A stretch of 64,000 bases of DNA from Pyrus communis (GCF_963583255.1 NC_084815.1:15051724-15115723); one strand, 5' to 3'. Shown: positions 1-11,175, counted from the first letter of the stretch. A program made the numbers and translations. Notes: a model not told the origin generated them from the sequence alone.

Positions 1-31
1 CCAGCATCCACCGCCTTCAAAGTTTTCCCGA

Positions 32-466
32 TCAACCCAGAACTAATCTGACAACCAATGCCAAATCCAATTGAGCAACTCCACAGAACCCAGCCACGAA
101 AGCTGTCCCGATCGCCCCGATCTCAACCAGAAAGTGGAAGAAGTTCGAGGGAACACCCGAATGACAGTGCCATCGAAGGCAGACAAAGAGAAGGAGGTGG
201 TGTTGTAAACACCTAAGCCGATGAATCCACTGGAGCTCTACGCACCCTCTCAAAAGATCACAAGAATTTGCGTTGACATTAGACTGCATATCAAATTGAA
301 AGTAGTTGGGGAAGACAGGCTTTGGTAGAGACATTTGGGTTGAATCAGGAATAACTGGGGAGAAAAACTGAAAAACTAAGAAACAGACAGCGAAGTGAAA
401 AGCTTTCTGCCGACCCCCGCCACAACGAGGGTCGTCGACAACAATGTTAGACGGTGGGGAAATCAC
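32..466 (-). CDS. Unidentified open frame, 144 codons, possible gene fragment
   Basis: I do not recognise this frame. It begins with a Met at 466 and stays open to 32. Residues 23-38 form a hydrophobic stretch that could be a signal or membrane segment, followed by a Pro/Phe-rich part. From about 235 downwards the neighbouring frame also reads plausibly (Thr/Ser-rich with an FDGTVIRVFPRTSS stretch), so a frameshift inside a decayed gene is possible. A directly repeated 70-base block lies just upstream of the start. No splice sites or domain signature could be fixed. It could equally be a chance open frame. Confidence 0.2.
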   Translation of the reverse strand: MISPPSNIVVDDPRCGGGRQKAFHFAVCFLVFQFFSPVIPDSTQMSLPKPVFPNYFQFDMQSNVNANSCDLLRGCVELQWIHRLRCLQHHLLLFVCLRWHCHSGVPSNFFHFLVEIGAIGTAFVAGFCGVAQLDLALVVRLVLG

Positions 467-522
467 TCACACACAGATGGTGTGAAAGACTCTTAAGAAG
501 AAAGAAGGAACTCTCACATTTG

Positions 523-713
523 TCCCTCAATATGGTAATCGAGCAGCATACTTTGTGGCTTCATACATATTCAAATAAGGTGCCTTATTTATGGATGTTA
601 TATGAACATATCTTACACCTAAATTTGTGAAGTTTTTGATTGTTCCTCAATATGGTAACCGAGCAACATACTCTGTGGCTTCATACATATTTAAATAAGG
701 TGGCTTATTTATG
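523..713. repeat. Direct repeat pair of about 72 bases
   Basis: Two near-identical blocks, 523-594 and 641-713, start with CCTCAATATGGTAA and end with CTTATTTATGG, offset by about 120 bases. They share a core around TGTGGCTTCATACATATT and differ at a handful of positions. The pair lies upstream of the minus-strand open frame that starts at 466. It could be a duplicated promoter segment or simply a local duplication; the sequence does not decide. Confidence 0.6.
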
Positions 714-919
714 GGGTTGTTTTGGCCCCAAATTTCTGTTCAATATTTTGGTCAAGGACGTTAACATTCTAATTAGAATTTTAGAAAATCAACTTTTCTG
801 ATAAAAAAATTATTTTAATCATTTATAGTTTTATTTTTTATATAAGTATCATTTTTTACACTGTTTTTTTTTATTTTTATGTTATTCTAAAAAAGAAAAG
901 GATGAAGGATGGTCATGAC
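714..919. other. AT-rich spacer, nothing recognised
   Basis: AT-rich sequence with homopolymer runs between the direct repeat and the end of the gag remnant. No gene, RNA or repeat boundary was seen. Confidence 0.5.
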
Positions 920-939
920 TTATAAAGTTCAAGATTTTG

Positions 940-2280
940 AAAAGCATGATGTCGTTCTCCTTGACCTCTGCTAGCCTGATTACCACATCCCTGCGCATTA
1001 TGCCCCTGACTTGGTTGACTAGGCTGTCTCAATGGTCCTGCACTATTAGAAGCAACCTCCATGTGCTGGGACTGTCCTCCAGGATACCATTAAGACCCAC
1101 CAGCTGAATAGAGAGGATACGATGTATAATCTCTAAGATACTAAGGGAAACCACTTTGATAATATGGATCCTGCGAATGCTACATCGCCCTGATAATGAT
1201 AAGCGCCCGCACGACCAATCTAGGCATAACTACTAGGTCCTGCAACTTGCTAGATCGGAACTGGCGGTGGTAAGGAAGGCAGCTGGGGCTTCTGCTGATT
1301 GTGTGGATAATGAATAGCCCTATGCCCCATCTGACCACAAGTATAGCATCCGCTGCTGCCTCACTTACACTCCCCAAAATGTCTATTATTACATCTGCGG
1401 CATAAGGGAGCACATGTGCCACCAAAATCCCTCTGTCTCAAAAAACGAAGACCCCCAGAAAATTTACCACCCTTCTCTGCTCGGTGGAACTCAAACCCCC
1501 GCTAAAAGAACTGGAATTGGCATCACTTTTCTTAAAACTTTAAGTCTTAAGAGGTCCCTGAGACAATTGACCCTTATCTTTATCATTTTTCTTCTGGTTA
1601 CCATCATTTTCTTCTTCCTCCTCGCTATCACTGGGCATGTTCTCTAAATCTTTAATTCGAAGCAGAATCTCAAAAAACTCCTGGTAAGTAGCACAGGGAG
1701 TCGTGGTTGCCATAGAACGCCACTTCTTTCGAGTACCCAACGTAAAATGTTAGAGCATCTCCACCGGATCAGCACCAATCTCCGGGTAATAGCGAGATAA
1801 ATCAGTAAAGCTCCTGTAGTACTCATTAGCTATCATCTTTCCCTATTTCAGGTGCGTGAATTCTTGCTTCTTGCGATCTATATGCTTTAGAGGAATGAAT
1901 CTCTTCAGAAATAATTGTTTAAAAACTTCCCAATCAGCAGCTTCCTCTGGTGATAACTGATAAGACTCCTGTCTCCACCAGGATGCAGGCTTCTGACCTA
2001 AAAACCAGGTGGTCGTGTTAACCCACTTATCCTCAAGGAGATTTCCCTATCTCTGCATCAAACGAAAAGTCTTCTCCAGATGATTGAGCCACCGCTCAAC
2101 TCCCTCATATCCTTTATTACCCATAAACTTATCCATCTTTAGATTATACATAGTTTCTAAATGAGTCTTCTTGGGAGAGCGACGCAAAAACTGAATAGCA
2201 TTAGCTATAGCTTTCCCTAATTGAGCAATATCGGGGAAACTAGAATCAGCCGAGGAACGTGGCTCTCTACGAGGCGGCAT
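940..2280 (-). pseudogene. Ty3/gypsy gag remnant
   Basis: The frame starts at 2280 with MPPRREP and reads through a capsid-like region (roughly 2160-1740) with matches such as YEGVERWLNHLEKTFRLM, WFLGQKPASWW and FKQLFLKRFIP, typical of plant gypsy gag. An acidic/Lys linker follows, then a zinc-knuckle region near 1350-1310. The knuckle reads C-x2-C-x4-H but has Tyr where the last Cys is expected (CYTCGQMGHRAIHYP), so it is probably non-functional. Several stops and frame changes break the reading, and the end is lost near 920. It lies directly downstream of the LTR and primer site. Confidence 0.8.
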
Positions 2281-2344
2281 AGTTCTGACAGAAAACACCA
2301 AAATAATTAGAATATTCACAAGATATGCAAGACTGCCAAACCTA

Positions 2345-2357
2345 GGCTCTGATACCA
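2345..2357 (-). promoter_or_regulatory. Primer binding site, initiator tRNA-Met type
   Basis: The minus strand reads TGGTATCAGAGCC, the standard complement of the 3' end of plant initiator tRNA-Met, three bases after the LTR end at 2361. It fixes the LTR boundary and the element's orientation. Confidence 0.85.
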
Positions 2358-2360
2358 AAC

Positions 2361-3479
2361 TGACACACCCCGACCAAAATCAAGGCGTGCTGGCCGTCAC
2401 ATGAGGATGACGTAGCCATGTGCGCACTGCAGAAATGATAATGATATAAAGAAATGTGAATAACTAAGAACCAAGCTAACTAATTTACACTAAGCAAATA
2501 AAAGTGCAATCCCGATATTTAAGTGTGATACACTATAATTAGAACATAGATAGCCTAAGTGCAGTCCAGCAAGACAAGTATTAATTATACAATACCAGAG
2601 GTGGTCTTACATTAGTGATAATCTGCCAGAACTGCCGTCAATTCCTCATAAGCCACCAACAAGCACTCCTACCTAAAACCTGGAGGGGCGCAAAACAGAA
2701 AGTGTGAGTGGGCAAAAACAAAGTTTTTCAAAACCATTTCCCTTGTCAAAGGTAATAAACTCTCACTATAAAACCTGTATAATTTCCCAGAAAATAATAT
2801 ACATACGTATGTCAAAACCATGATCGGAATAGCAAAATCCACATATATGCCATGTCAAATATCTCAGCATAAAATATGTAAGCCAGATGATATAAATCAA
2901 TGCAAATGGTATGACAGCCGGAATCACTGAATATGACTTGTACGGCTGAATTTATAGCTCATCCATCCAGCCAGAGTCATGTAATATGACCTGTACGGCT
3001 CAACAAATAGCTCAACAAGTATGCCCTGCACACGAGTCAGAACCACCTAAAGTGGTCTGTACGACAAGACTGGGTGTAAATAAATACGCTCAAGTGCTAC
3101 GATCACGTGAAGATTGTACGAATGATCGCGGGTCATCTACGAGTCGGAACCATCTATAGTGGTTTGTACGACAGGATTGTGCACTTAACTTGGATCCAAG
3201 GTGAGTGTATGGTGCTGGAGGTGAACATCACGTGGACTGTGCCCTAACCACGAGTGGGAGCACTAACACTGGGGTGCAAGTTTATGAGCTATAATACATC
3301 TCAACATAATCATGCAACTTACATCCACAATCTATAAACTCACCTGGCACTTACCTGAGCTTCTGCAGTGTTAAACATAAATATGTGCAACTACTAAATG
3401 CATATTCTAAGTATAAAATATTTGGCATGGCATTTCAAAACATAAGTCCATTTAAATGAGTTTCTGGGAAAAATACCAA

Positions 3480-3525
<46 letters not shown>

Positions 3526-4396
3526 AAAACCAAAATTCCACTCATTGATATGTGGAAGGGTCGTAGCCCCCGAGTCTCGCTTGACTGGGCTCGTACTCTG
3601 GAAAAGTCTCACCTATATGCGAAACAACAATTTCACCGATGGTTCGCCATATTCTGGCGTCGGCTACTGCTGCTATCGCTAGATTATGGGAAAATTTTAA
3701 ACCTTAATATCTCATTCATTTCTCAACCAAAATTCATGAAATTTGTACCAAAATGAAGCTTAGGACGAAAGGAACATATCCTTACCACTTTTTGGACCTA
3801 AAACCAATGGAATCTCATCGGAAAAATTTGGGAAAACCGGCCAAACCCTGCAACTCGATAAACCCAAGTGTTCCTACGTCAAAACTATTCTAAAATTGAT
3901 CCAAAATGCTAGAAAAGCAAGAATAGAATCTTCTTAAGTCTCAAAACTACTTGAAACCTTCGTGATCACGTCGGAGAAGTTTTCACCCTTCACCGGAGAT
4001 CGGATAACTCGAGTTATACAAGTCCTCACGTCCAATCAAAACTATAGCTCGACTCCTGAGCTCGCAAGGAGCATGAAAACGACTTCCACAACTTCGATCT
4101 ATGAGTGATGAAGTTAGTTGAGAGGTTGTTCATGCAGTTGTACAGAAATGGAAGAAAAATCCGAGAGGGAAAAAGAGAAAAAGGGTCAACGGGTGTGTGT
4201 GTGTGGTCCAGGTTAACAACCAAACAAAACAAACAAAAATCTTAACTTCTAATTGGGTCCAAATATTTAGGAAGAAGAAGAATTGGTCCCAAACCCTTAG
4301 CTCATTTACACAACACACTCAACATTCAAGGGCATAAAAGTCATTTTCCACGCTATCGAGGACAAAATATATTATAATTCGGGACAGCTTGTTACA
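2361..4396 (-). repeat. LTR of the gypsy family, shared by two internal regions
   Basis: On the minus strand it begins TGTAACAAGCTGTCCCGAAT at 4396 and ends GGGTGTGTCA at 2361, followed by the primer site; upstream lies a G-rich polypurine tract. Its ends match the solo LTR at 18241-20424 (TGTGACAACCCGTCC ... GGTGTGTTA). Inside are imperfectly repeated segments with the core GTACGACA and GGAACCA, also present in the solo copy, and a (TA)n run at 3482-3522. Length is about 2036 bases. Confidence 0.8.
3482..3522. repeat. (TA)n microsatellite
   Basis: Uninterrupted TA dinucleotides of about 40 bases within the LTR. Confidence 0.95.
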
Positions 4397-4397
4397 A

Positions 4398-4410
4398 CCC
4401 ACCCCCTTAA
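4398..4410 (-). promoter_or_regulatory. Polypurine tract
   Basis: The minus strand reads TTAAGGGGGTGGG immediately before the LTR start at 4396, the expected place for plus-strand DNA priming of a Ty3/gypsy element. Confidence 0.65.
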
Positions 4411-5992
4411 GAAAATTTCATCCCCGAAATTTCGTACTATAACATAACAATCCACTAATAATCATAAAACAAGCGTTGATACAAATCCTTCATACGATTC
4501 TCCGTCTCCCAGGTAGCTTCCTCCACCGAGTGATTTCTCCACAAAACTTTCACTAAGTGCACGATCTTATTCTTCAAAACCTTGTCTTTCTAATCCAAAA
4601 TCGTCACTAGCTCATCGTCATAAGTCAAATATGGATTAATTTCCAATGGTTGAGGAGATATCACATGTGATAGATCTGAGACATAATGACGAAGCATGGA
4701 AACATGAAAAACATCGTGCACTTTAGATAAATTTGGAGGCAACCCAAGCCTATAAGCAACTTCACCGACTTGCTCGGTGAATTGATACAGTCCGATGTAC
4801 CTAGGACTTAGCTTACCTTTTTTTTCCGAACCGTACTACACCCTTCCATGGTGATAGCTTCAAAAATACCCAATCACTAACTTTATACACCTGGTCAGTG
4901 GCATGCTTGTCTGCTAGACTCTTTTGTTGATCCTGGGCCGCTTTCAGCTTAGACTTAATTACCTGAATATTATGAGTAGTCTCATCTACAATCTCAGGGC
5001 CCACCAATACTCTTTCATCAACCTCCGACCAGCACAATGGCGTACGACAAGACTTACCATAAAGTGCCTCAAAAAATGACATACCAATGCTTGAATGGTA
5101 GTTGTTATTGTAGACAAACTCCATCAAATCTAACCGATGATGCTAAGAGTCGCCAAACTGTAATACAGAATATCTTAACATATCCTTCAACGTCTGAATA
5201 GTCCTCTCAAATTGCCCATCTGTCTGAGGATGATATGTTGTACTATAAAGTAACCTCGAACCTAGAGCCTCCTGAAATGCCACCCATAATTAGAAGTGAA
5301 CCTAGGATCCCGATCAGAAATAATACTAACTGGAACCCGTGGTATTTAACAATCTTTGATATGAATAACTCAGCTACTCAGCTTAAAGAATATTTCTCCC
5401 TTGCTGGAATAAAGTGCGCTGATTTAGTAAGCCGATCCACAATCACCCAAATACCATCATAACCATTTTTTGTACGAGGAAGTTTATACACGAAATCCAT
5501 GGTAATATTTTCCCATTTCCACTGTGGAACGGGAAGTGGCTGCATCAATCCAAATGGCTTTTTCTTCTCAGCCTTGACCTGCTGGCAAATTACACAATGA
5601 CTCACATATTCAGCAATTTCTCTTTTTATGCTAGACTAGTAATAAAATGGTCGAATGATATGATACATTTTAGTACCTCCAGGATGCATTGCATATGCCG
5701 ATATATGCACGTTATCAAGAATTTCTTTCTTTAATTCAGCATTATTCAGCACGTACATTCGTCTCTCTTGCATAAGCACACTATCAGACTCCCGAACTCT
5801 AAGATCTTTCTTTTTCCCCTGTGATAAAGCCTGAATTAACTCCTGGGTTTCTTCATCATTCATCTGAACCTCGAGCACACAATCAGTTAAAATTGGTCTA
5901 ACCTGGAAACTAGCAAGCAAAGCTTCCTCCCGATCTTCCACCCCTAACTTCACTCCAGTGGATTCAAATCTACAAGAAGAGGGATACAACAA
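4411..5992 (-). pseudogene. Ty3/gypsy pol remnant: integrase
   Basis: Three broken frames together cover an integrase. 5992-5636 contains the N-terminal zinc-binding region ending in AMHPGGTKMYHIIRPFYY. 5605-5378 carries CVICQQVKAEKKKPFGLMQP, then WENITMDFVYKLP with the first catalytic Asp. 5127-4813 carries FVYNNNYHSSIGMSFFEALY and YGKSCRTPLCWSE, the C-terminal end of the core and its extension. Stops and frameshifts separate the pieces. Reverse transcriptase and protease are absent because the block is cut off at 5992, next to an A-rich SINE-like tail. The polypurine tract and LTR follow. Confidence 0.85.
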
Positions 5993-6029
5993 GCGTATAA
6001 ATGATATCGTTTGTTAAAAAAAAAAAATG

Positions 6030-6122
6030 CGAAGTTGAACCATATTATTGCTAGTCCATTATGAGGCTAATCCACCTCCTCTCCCTTAGTGTAAATAATA
6101 TCATTTGTTTAAAAAAAAAAAA
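6030..6122 (+). mobile_element. SINE 3' fragment with poly-A tail
   Basis: Contains the dispersed 3' module seen four times in this window: TTGCTAGTCCATTATGAGGC, then TTAGTGTAAATAATATCATT followed by an A run. A short duplicate of the tail end (GATATCGTTTGTT plus As) lies just before it at about 6004-6030. The 5' tRNA-like part is missing. Confidence 0.6.
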
Positions 6123-6885
6123 ACATTTTTCTTGAGTTTTTGCACTTGATACTAGAGATATTCTAGATATTTGAGGTGAGTAGTTGAGCTAGATAAAAAT
6201 CTACTCGACTTGAGAACAGTGTGAGTTACAAGTAGAACCAATCACCCTTAATATGTGTTTCTACAAGAATGAAAACATGTTCATGATTTCGAAAGAGTTA
6301 CTAAAGGCAGTTAAGAAACAATTACACGATCAAGTTTTCTACCACAAGTTATGAAAATACAAAGACACTCAATATTGTGATATCAATGACGACAATGAAG
6401 GTTAAAGCCTCATTTTGTAGTTTGCATTTCATAAGATTTTAAAAGTATCAAAATTCAACCAACCGTTGCATAACAAGTTTCAAATCAATATGCTACAAGC
6501 TTTCAGTTGTTGCAAAATTTCCCAAGCAGTGCAATAGCTCGTTGTGCGAAACTACTCAACCAATTCAAGTATTCACAAAGCCCATGGAGAAGATTAAGGT
6601 AATAAAGGTTTTGGGCTTCTTGGGGGCACCAACCCTTTAGAAGTAAATCAAATTCCACAACAAAATTTGCAAGTGCCCTCTACTACAGTGGTGAGGAGTG
6701 TTATGCACTTCAACATGATTTTAAATTCCGTCAACTCTCTAATCTAACATTTAATATGACAAATCTACTGTTTGATAAAAAAAATTCACAAAACAATTTA
6801 GTCAAAACCCATCCCAAATTCAAACCAAAACTCATTTAATAGCTAGCCATAGAAGAAGTCAAAGATGTTTAATCTAACTTTTGTA
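6123..6885. other. Intergenic, nothing recognised
   Basis: AT-rich unique-looking sequence without supported coding or repeat structure. Confidence 0.5.
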
Positions 6886-7015
6886 TTTTTTTTTTTTTTT
6901 TTTGGCAAACGGTAGATTTTGTTAAAGTAGATGCTAAATTATCACCAATGTGGTTTGAACTCATGCCGTTATGCAAAGAATCAACACATTTCGACACATG
7001 TGGTAAAAGAATACA
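6886..7015 (-). mobile_element. SINE-like insertion, minus orientation
   Basis: A T run at 6886-6903 is the poly-A tail of a minus-strand copy. Upstream on that strand lies a tail resembling the family end (ATCTACCGTTTGCC) and a box-B-like GAGTTCAAACC. The match to the other SINE copies is partial. Confidence 0.45.
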
Positions 7016-7380
7016 TGAGTTTAATCTAAACTTTCCCACTCTACAACTTTACCAAACTTAGCAATTTTTTTTTTCCGAGAAAGTAAAACTTGCCTCAAAT
7101 AATAAACCCCAAAACAACATTTAGGGTATGTTTGTTTGCCTTTACTAGCATTCTTTGGACTGGACTAAACTAAATGATAGTCCAATATGGTGTTTGTTAT
7201 TTACACGAACAAGAGTCAATGAGACTAAAGGGGACTCGCCCTGACTGAATGCCTCGCTAGCCATTCTTAGCGAGAGCCCTCAATTTCGAGCGGACTCTTA
7301 GTCTCGTCCTCTCTCGCAGCTGATCCATCCGTCTTCTCCTCCTTCGCACCTTCGCCATCTCCCATCTCCTTCACGACTTT

Positions 7381-8965
7381 GATGTTTCATCCGAGTTCGA
7401 GCAGGACGAGGAGGTTCTCAGAAATGCCGGAAAGGCCTCCCCTGACCTCAAACTCTTTGTGGGTAACCTTCCCTTCAACATCGATAGCGCTCAGCTCACT
7501 GGTATCTTCGAGAGCGCTGGAAATGTCTAAATGGTTGAGGTAATTCCTTGTTTTCACTCGAAATTTTGTAAATTTTACTTGAAATTTGGTTGAAAAGTGA
7601 AATCGGTTGTTGCTGGTTTAGTGTTTTGTGGGTTAAATTTGGAGGCTTTTTTTGCAGGTGATATATGATAAGACGACCGGAAGAAGCAGAGGATTTGGGT
7701 TTGTGACTATGTCAAGTGTTAGCTGAATCTGCTACTCGACAGCTAAACGGTTATGTGAGTCTTCATATTTAAGTCTGACCATTTGCTGATATTTTCTTAT
7801 ATATGCGAAAGTTTGTGGAATTTTGCGAATTGGTACTTTATTTGTAATCGTATTTATTAACATTCATTTGTTGAAACTTGCTTGAGATTTGTCTTACTGA
7901 AGAAATGTTTGATGGAGCTTAGTCTCTGGCCTTTCGTAGTGTGTATTTTTGTTACGGTTGCGATCACCTATTACGATTTACCGTGTTGATTGTTCCGAGT
8001 TGAAGTCATTAGTTACAGGTCAAGTTGAGAACCCTGTTTGTTGTATATAACTATGTTAGCAAGAGTTTTAGGGCATTATCGTGAAAACAATTTTATTGAT
8101 TGACGTTTGAAACTTGGTCGATGTTTATTTCATTCTGAAAAGGTTGTTTTGTTTTGTAGCTTTGTGTTGCATTTCTTGATGTTGGTTTTTTAATGTAGTG
8201 ATTGGTTGAGTTCTGTATTTATTTTGTTGAGTCTTACCATCATGTGGTTGTATTGCATTCATGAGAACCCTGTATATCGTATCTAAGAAAGGATTATATC
8301 GTATATAAGCAAGGTTCTAAAAAACGCTAGGCGCTAGTCGGGCGGCGGGCTGACACCTAGTGCCTAGGTGACTAGACGGGGTCTAGGCGGATTTAGGTAA
8401 ATTTCTTGTATATCTTGTAAATAAGTGCATATTGACACTTACAAAAAATTAAACTTGTATGAAATCCATGGATAAGATAATAAAAGAATAATAAAATGAA
8501 AAAAGAGTATCCAACAAGTCCAAAATTTAAAAACACATTAAGCATATATGTCATAGAACCATAGTGAGGAGTATTGTAAGATAACACATGTATAATAAGT
8601 TCCCAATTTTAAACCACACAAAATGCAAAATAGGAGGAAAATAAGGAAATATAGTAATGTAGGTAGGATTTTTTTTTTTTTATAATTAAAAAAAAAACAA
8701 AAAAAAAAAAACAACCTCCTAGCCGCCTAGGAGCCGCCTAGAGCCGCCTAGGGCCGCCTCACTTGCCTAGCGCCTAGCCCACCTCACCCGCCTAAGCGGT
8801 CGTCTAGACCCCAACCGATTTGCAAGAAAACGCCTCGGGTCACCACCGCCTAGTTTTTTAGAACATTGTATATATGTAAGACTTCATTACATTTGGCAGG
8901 AACTTGATGGCAGGGCATTGAGGGTAAACTATGGACCTCCTCGGACTGAGGATTCCTCTCTCTCT
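7381..8965 (+). pseudogene. Fragment of a chloroplast RRM ribonucleoprotein gene (CP29/CP31 type)
   Basis: Three exon pieces encode the first RNA-recognition motif of a nucleus-encoded chloroplast ribonucleoprotein, a family that binds and stabilises plastid mRNAs. Exon piece 7381-7539 contains the RNP2-like LKLFVGNLPFNIDSAQL. 7658-7754 contains RNP1 as SRGFGFVTM. 8900-8965 contains LDGRALRVNYGPP. The junctions have GT and AG at intron ends, so this is not a processed copy. It is dead: a TAA at 7528-7530 interrupts the first piece and a small deletion near 7720 shifts the frame. The plastid-targeting region, the second RRM and the 3' end are absent. The second intron contains a MITE. Confidence 0.8.
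8312..8865. mobile_element. GCCTAGGCG-type MITE
   Basis: Inverted ends GGTTCTAAAAAACGCTAGGC (left) and TGTTCTAAAAAACTAGGCGG (right, reverse complement) enclose an AT-rich core with many CGCCTAG/GCCTAGG words near both ends. It lies in the second intron of the RRM pseudogene. A second, diverged copy lies at 27851-28345. No clear target duplication was seen. Confidence 0.7.
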
Positions 8966-10211
8966 GGCTTTTCATATTTGGTTGTGTTCATGCATTGCTT
9001 GATTCCATTTATTTGAATGTGCTGAGTTTTCAGGTTTTTGCATATAATCATGTTCTAGATGCTATGGTATAGAAACATTTTTGAGATTTCTGAAATAAAC
9101 AAATGTGCGTCTGTATCAATTTGTTATGGATATAAAAGTTTCACTTGATTTCTAAGAGCACCATATTTGAGATGTTGCCAAATTTGTTCTCCAATTAATA
9201 TACTTAGCTATGGTGTGTGAAACATATTCACCAACTACAGTCTGCAGCAGTGTTGAGACAAGGTTGAGGTAGTTGCAGATTATCTGCATTTTATCCATTT
9301 TTAACCAATTTTTGTTCTGTTTACTACACAATGCTTACAACATGCAATCTTTTGATCTAAGTATCTGACATCATGGTTAATCTTTCTCAGTCTGAGCTTC
9401 CACCTAGGGTGGAGTCTGCTTTACTACAAGAAGTTTTGAACATAACACATGAAAAAACTGAGTTCATTGTCTTCGAAACAACAACAAGAAGTAATAAAGC
9501 TCCAACAGATGCTTCGGTGAGATCAGATTTAGCCATTGTAGCAGAGTCATAAATGGCAGTTTTGACGCAACAAGTTGTTACATGTGCAGGCACCAACTTG
9601 CTTGGTAGAGCAACAAAAGGCGTGGTATTGATTCAATCGATTTTGATTGTTTGTAACAGTATGTTCACGTAAAGAGTCTATTAAGAGGATCTGCAGTGTA
9701 GGAGTACTATCGTATACGTGCTCGAATATAAATGTAGCAATGATCAAGGCTCGACTATCCATTTGCCATTTCGCCTCACACATCATTGTGGTCTTGAAAT
9801 TGAATGCAATCAAATCAAAAGTGAATAATTAAGAAAGCATTCTAAACCCTATCAATTGTTAGGAAAACACCTTTGTTATATTGATGTTTGGAGCAATACT
9901 AGAATCATGTATGTTTCTTTTGTTGGTAAGAAATTTGGTTTTTATATTTTTTTATTGAATCATACTCTCATCTAATATTATTAATTTTGTTAATATCTTT
10001 AAATGAAAAGAAATTAAATTAGAATAATAATTTAGTCTCAGTCCGAGCAAACACCAAACTGGTGACAGTACTATTTTCATTATTTTGCTTCTTAGTCCGA
10101 CACTGCACCAAACGCTTCACTAAGTTAGTCCAGTTTAGTCTAGTCTAAGCCAGTCCAGCTTAGTCCTTGAAACTAGTTCAGTTCAAGATAATCCGATGCA
10201 ATAAACGCATC
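8966..10211. other. Right half of the inverted-repeat element, no gene
   Basis: Downstream of the last RRM exon piece, similarity to the gene is lost. The rest is AT-rich filler up to the right terminal repeat; short open frames near 9390-9830 resemble nothing I know. Confidence 0.45.
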
Positions 10212-10215
10212 TTTA

Positions 10216-10525
10216 ATGTGTTGTTGGATATGAATCTGCAGGTTTAAGCATAAGAAAAGTAATGATGATGAAAGAGGAAATATGGACTTTGTCATAAAGA
10301 GACTTAACGAAGGATACAAAGCCCAACTATCAAGTAATTGACCATACATTCAAATATTATTTCAGCCGGCCGGATTCGTAAGAGAAGGCGTTGACACTTG
10401 ACACATGGTATTCCGCGCTCACCGGATTCATCGAATTTCAAAATGGGAAATTTCCTCGTAATTAACTATCACGCGATTCTCCATTTAATTATTATTTTAC
10501 TAATTAACAAAATATTATTTTAGAG
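10216..10525. other. Intergenic, nothing recognised
   Basis: Unique-looking sequence between the inverted-repeat element and a degenerate tandem repeat. Confidence 0.45.
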
Positions 10526-10865
10526 AAAACAGTAGTAATGATCTTTCAACTTTAATTCACTTTGAGCAATGATTCTTCAACTCAAAATCCACGATCATTG
10601 GTTCCTTAACTCATTAAAACGTGCAATTATGATAATTTTGGTCAAATCCGTTAAAACTTCTGTCAAAATAAGTTACGCATGAGGCTAAATTAAGATATTA
10701 AAAATCAAATGAAAAAAGTGTAGCAATGACTCTTCAACTTTAACCCAATTAGAAAAATGATCTCTCAACTTTAATCTAATTGGAAAAATGATCACTCAAC
10801 TTTATCCAATTAGAGGAATGATCCCTCAATTTAATCCAATTTTAACAATGATCATTCGTCTCATA
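10526..10865. repeat. Degenerate tandem repeat, period about 35
   Basis: The word ATGATC(T/C)(T/C)TCAACTTTAA followed by (A/T)CCAATT recurs with a spacing of about 35 bases, most regularly at 10720-10860. Units have drifted. It ends about 50 bases before the first open frame upstream of the PLAC8 gene. Confidence 0.6.
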
Positions 10866-11175
10866 TCTGTAATTTTTTATGATGAACTATTGCTCAAATT
10901 GAGTTAAAATTAAAGGATGAATGATACAATTTCTGTATTGTTACATTTCCCTTGTCCTCATCCCATTGATTTCTTAAAACGGAATAAAAGTCTGCCCCAA
11001 AGACTTCACGGAATAAAAGTCTGCCCCAAAGACTTCATATTTTCTAATTTTTCCAATCTTTTCATTGGCTCCTCGCTTTTTCCCAGATCCCTCCATTCAT
11101 CCGCCACTCCCTCCTCTTCTTCTTCCTCGCCGATTCTCTGAGTCAGGTCTGTACGGAAGAGCAGCAGCAGCAGCC

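Larger units (their letters stand above)
920..5992 (-). mobile_element. Ty3/gypsy array in the order integrase - LTR - gag, truncated at both ends
   Basis: Read on the minus strand, this block runs integrase region (5992-4405), polypurine tract, a 2.0 kb LTR (4396-2361), tRNA-Met-type primer site, then gag (2280 to about 920). A single insertion would have LTR-gag-pol-LTR, so the middle LTR is both the 3' LTR of one internal region and the 5' LTR of another. Tandem elements or unequal recombination between copies would give this order. Both outer LTRs are missing, and all frames carry stops, so it is inactive. A solo LTR of the same family lies at 18241-20424. Confidence 0.8.
7124..10211. mobile_element. 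Inverted-repeat DNA element carrying a captured gene fragment
   Basis: Left end GGGTATGTTTGTTTGCC and right end (reverse complement) GATGCGTTTATTGCATCGG are imperfect inverted termini. Just inside both are matching CTTTGGACTGGACTA and CTTGAACTGAACTA motifs, and further ACTAA/GGACT subterminal repeats. TTTA flanks both ends (7120-7123 and 10212-10215), compatible with a 3-4 base target duplication of the PIF/Harbinger type. No transposase was found. The interior holds fragments of an RRM protein gene and a younger MITE. Termini are set by eye. Confidence 0.5.

Noticed and set aside
3394..3612. Frame with YIYIYI
   Set aside because: Translation of a (TA)n microsatellite inside an LTR.
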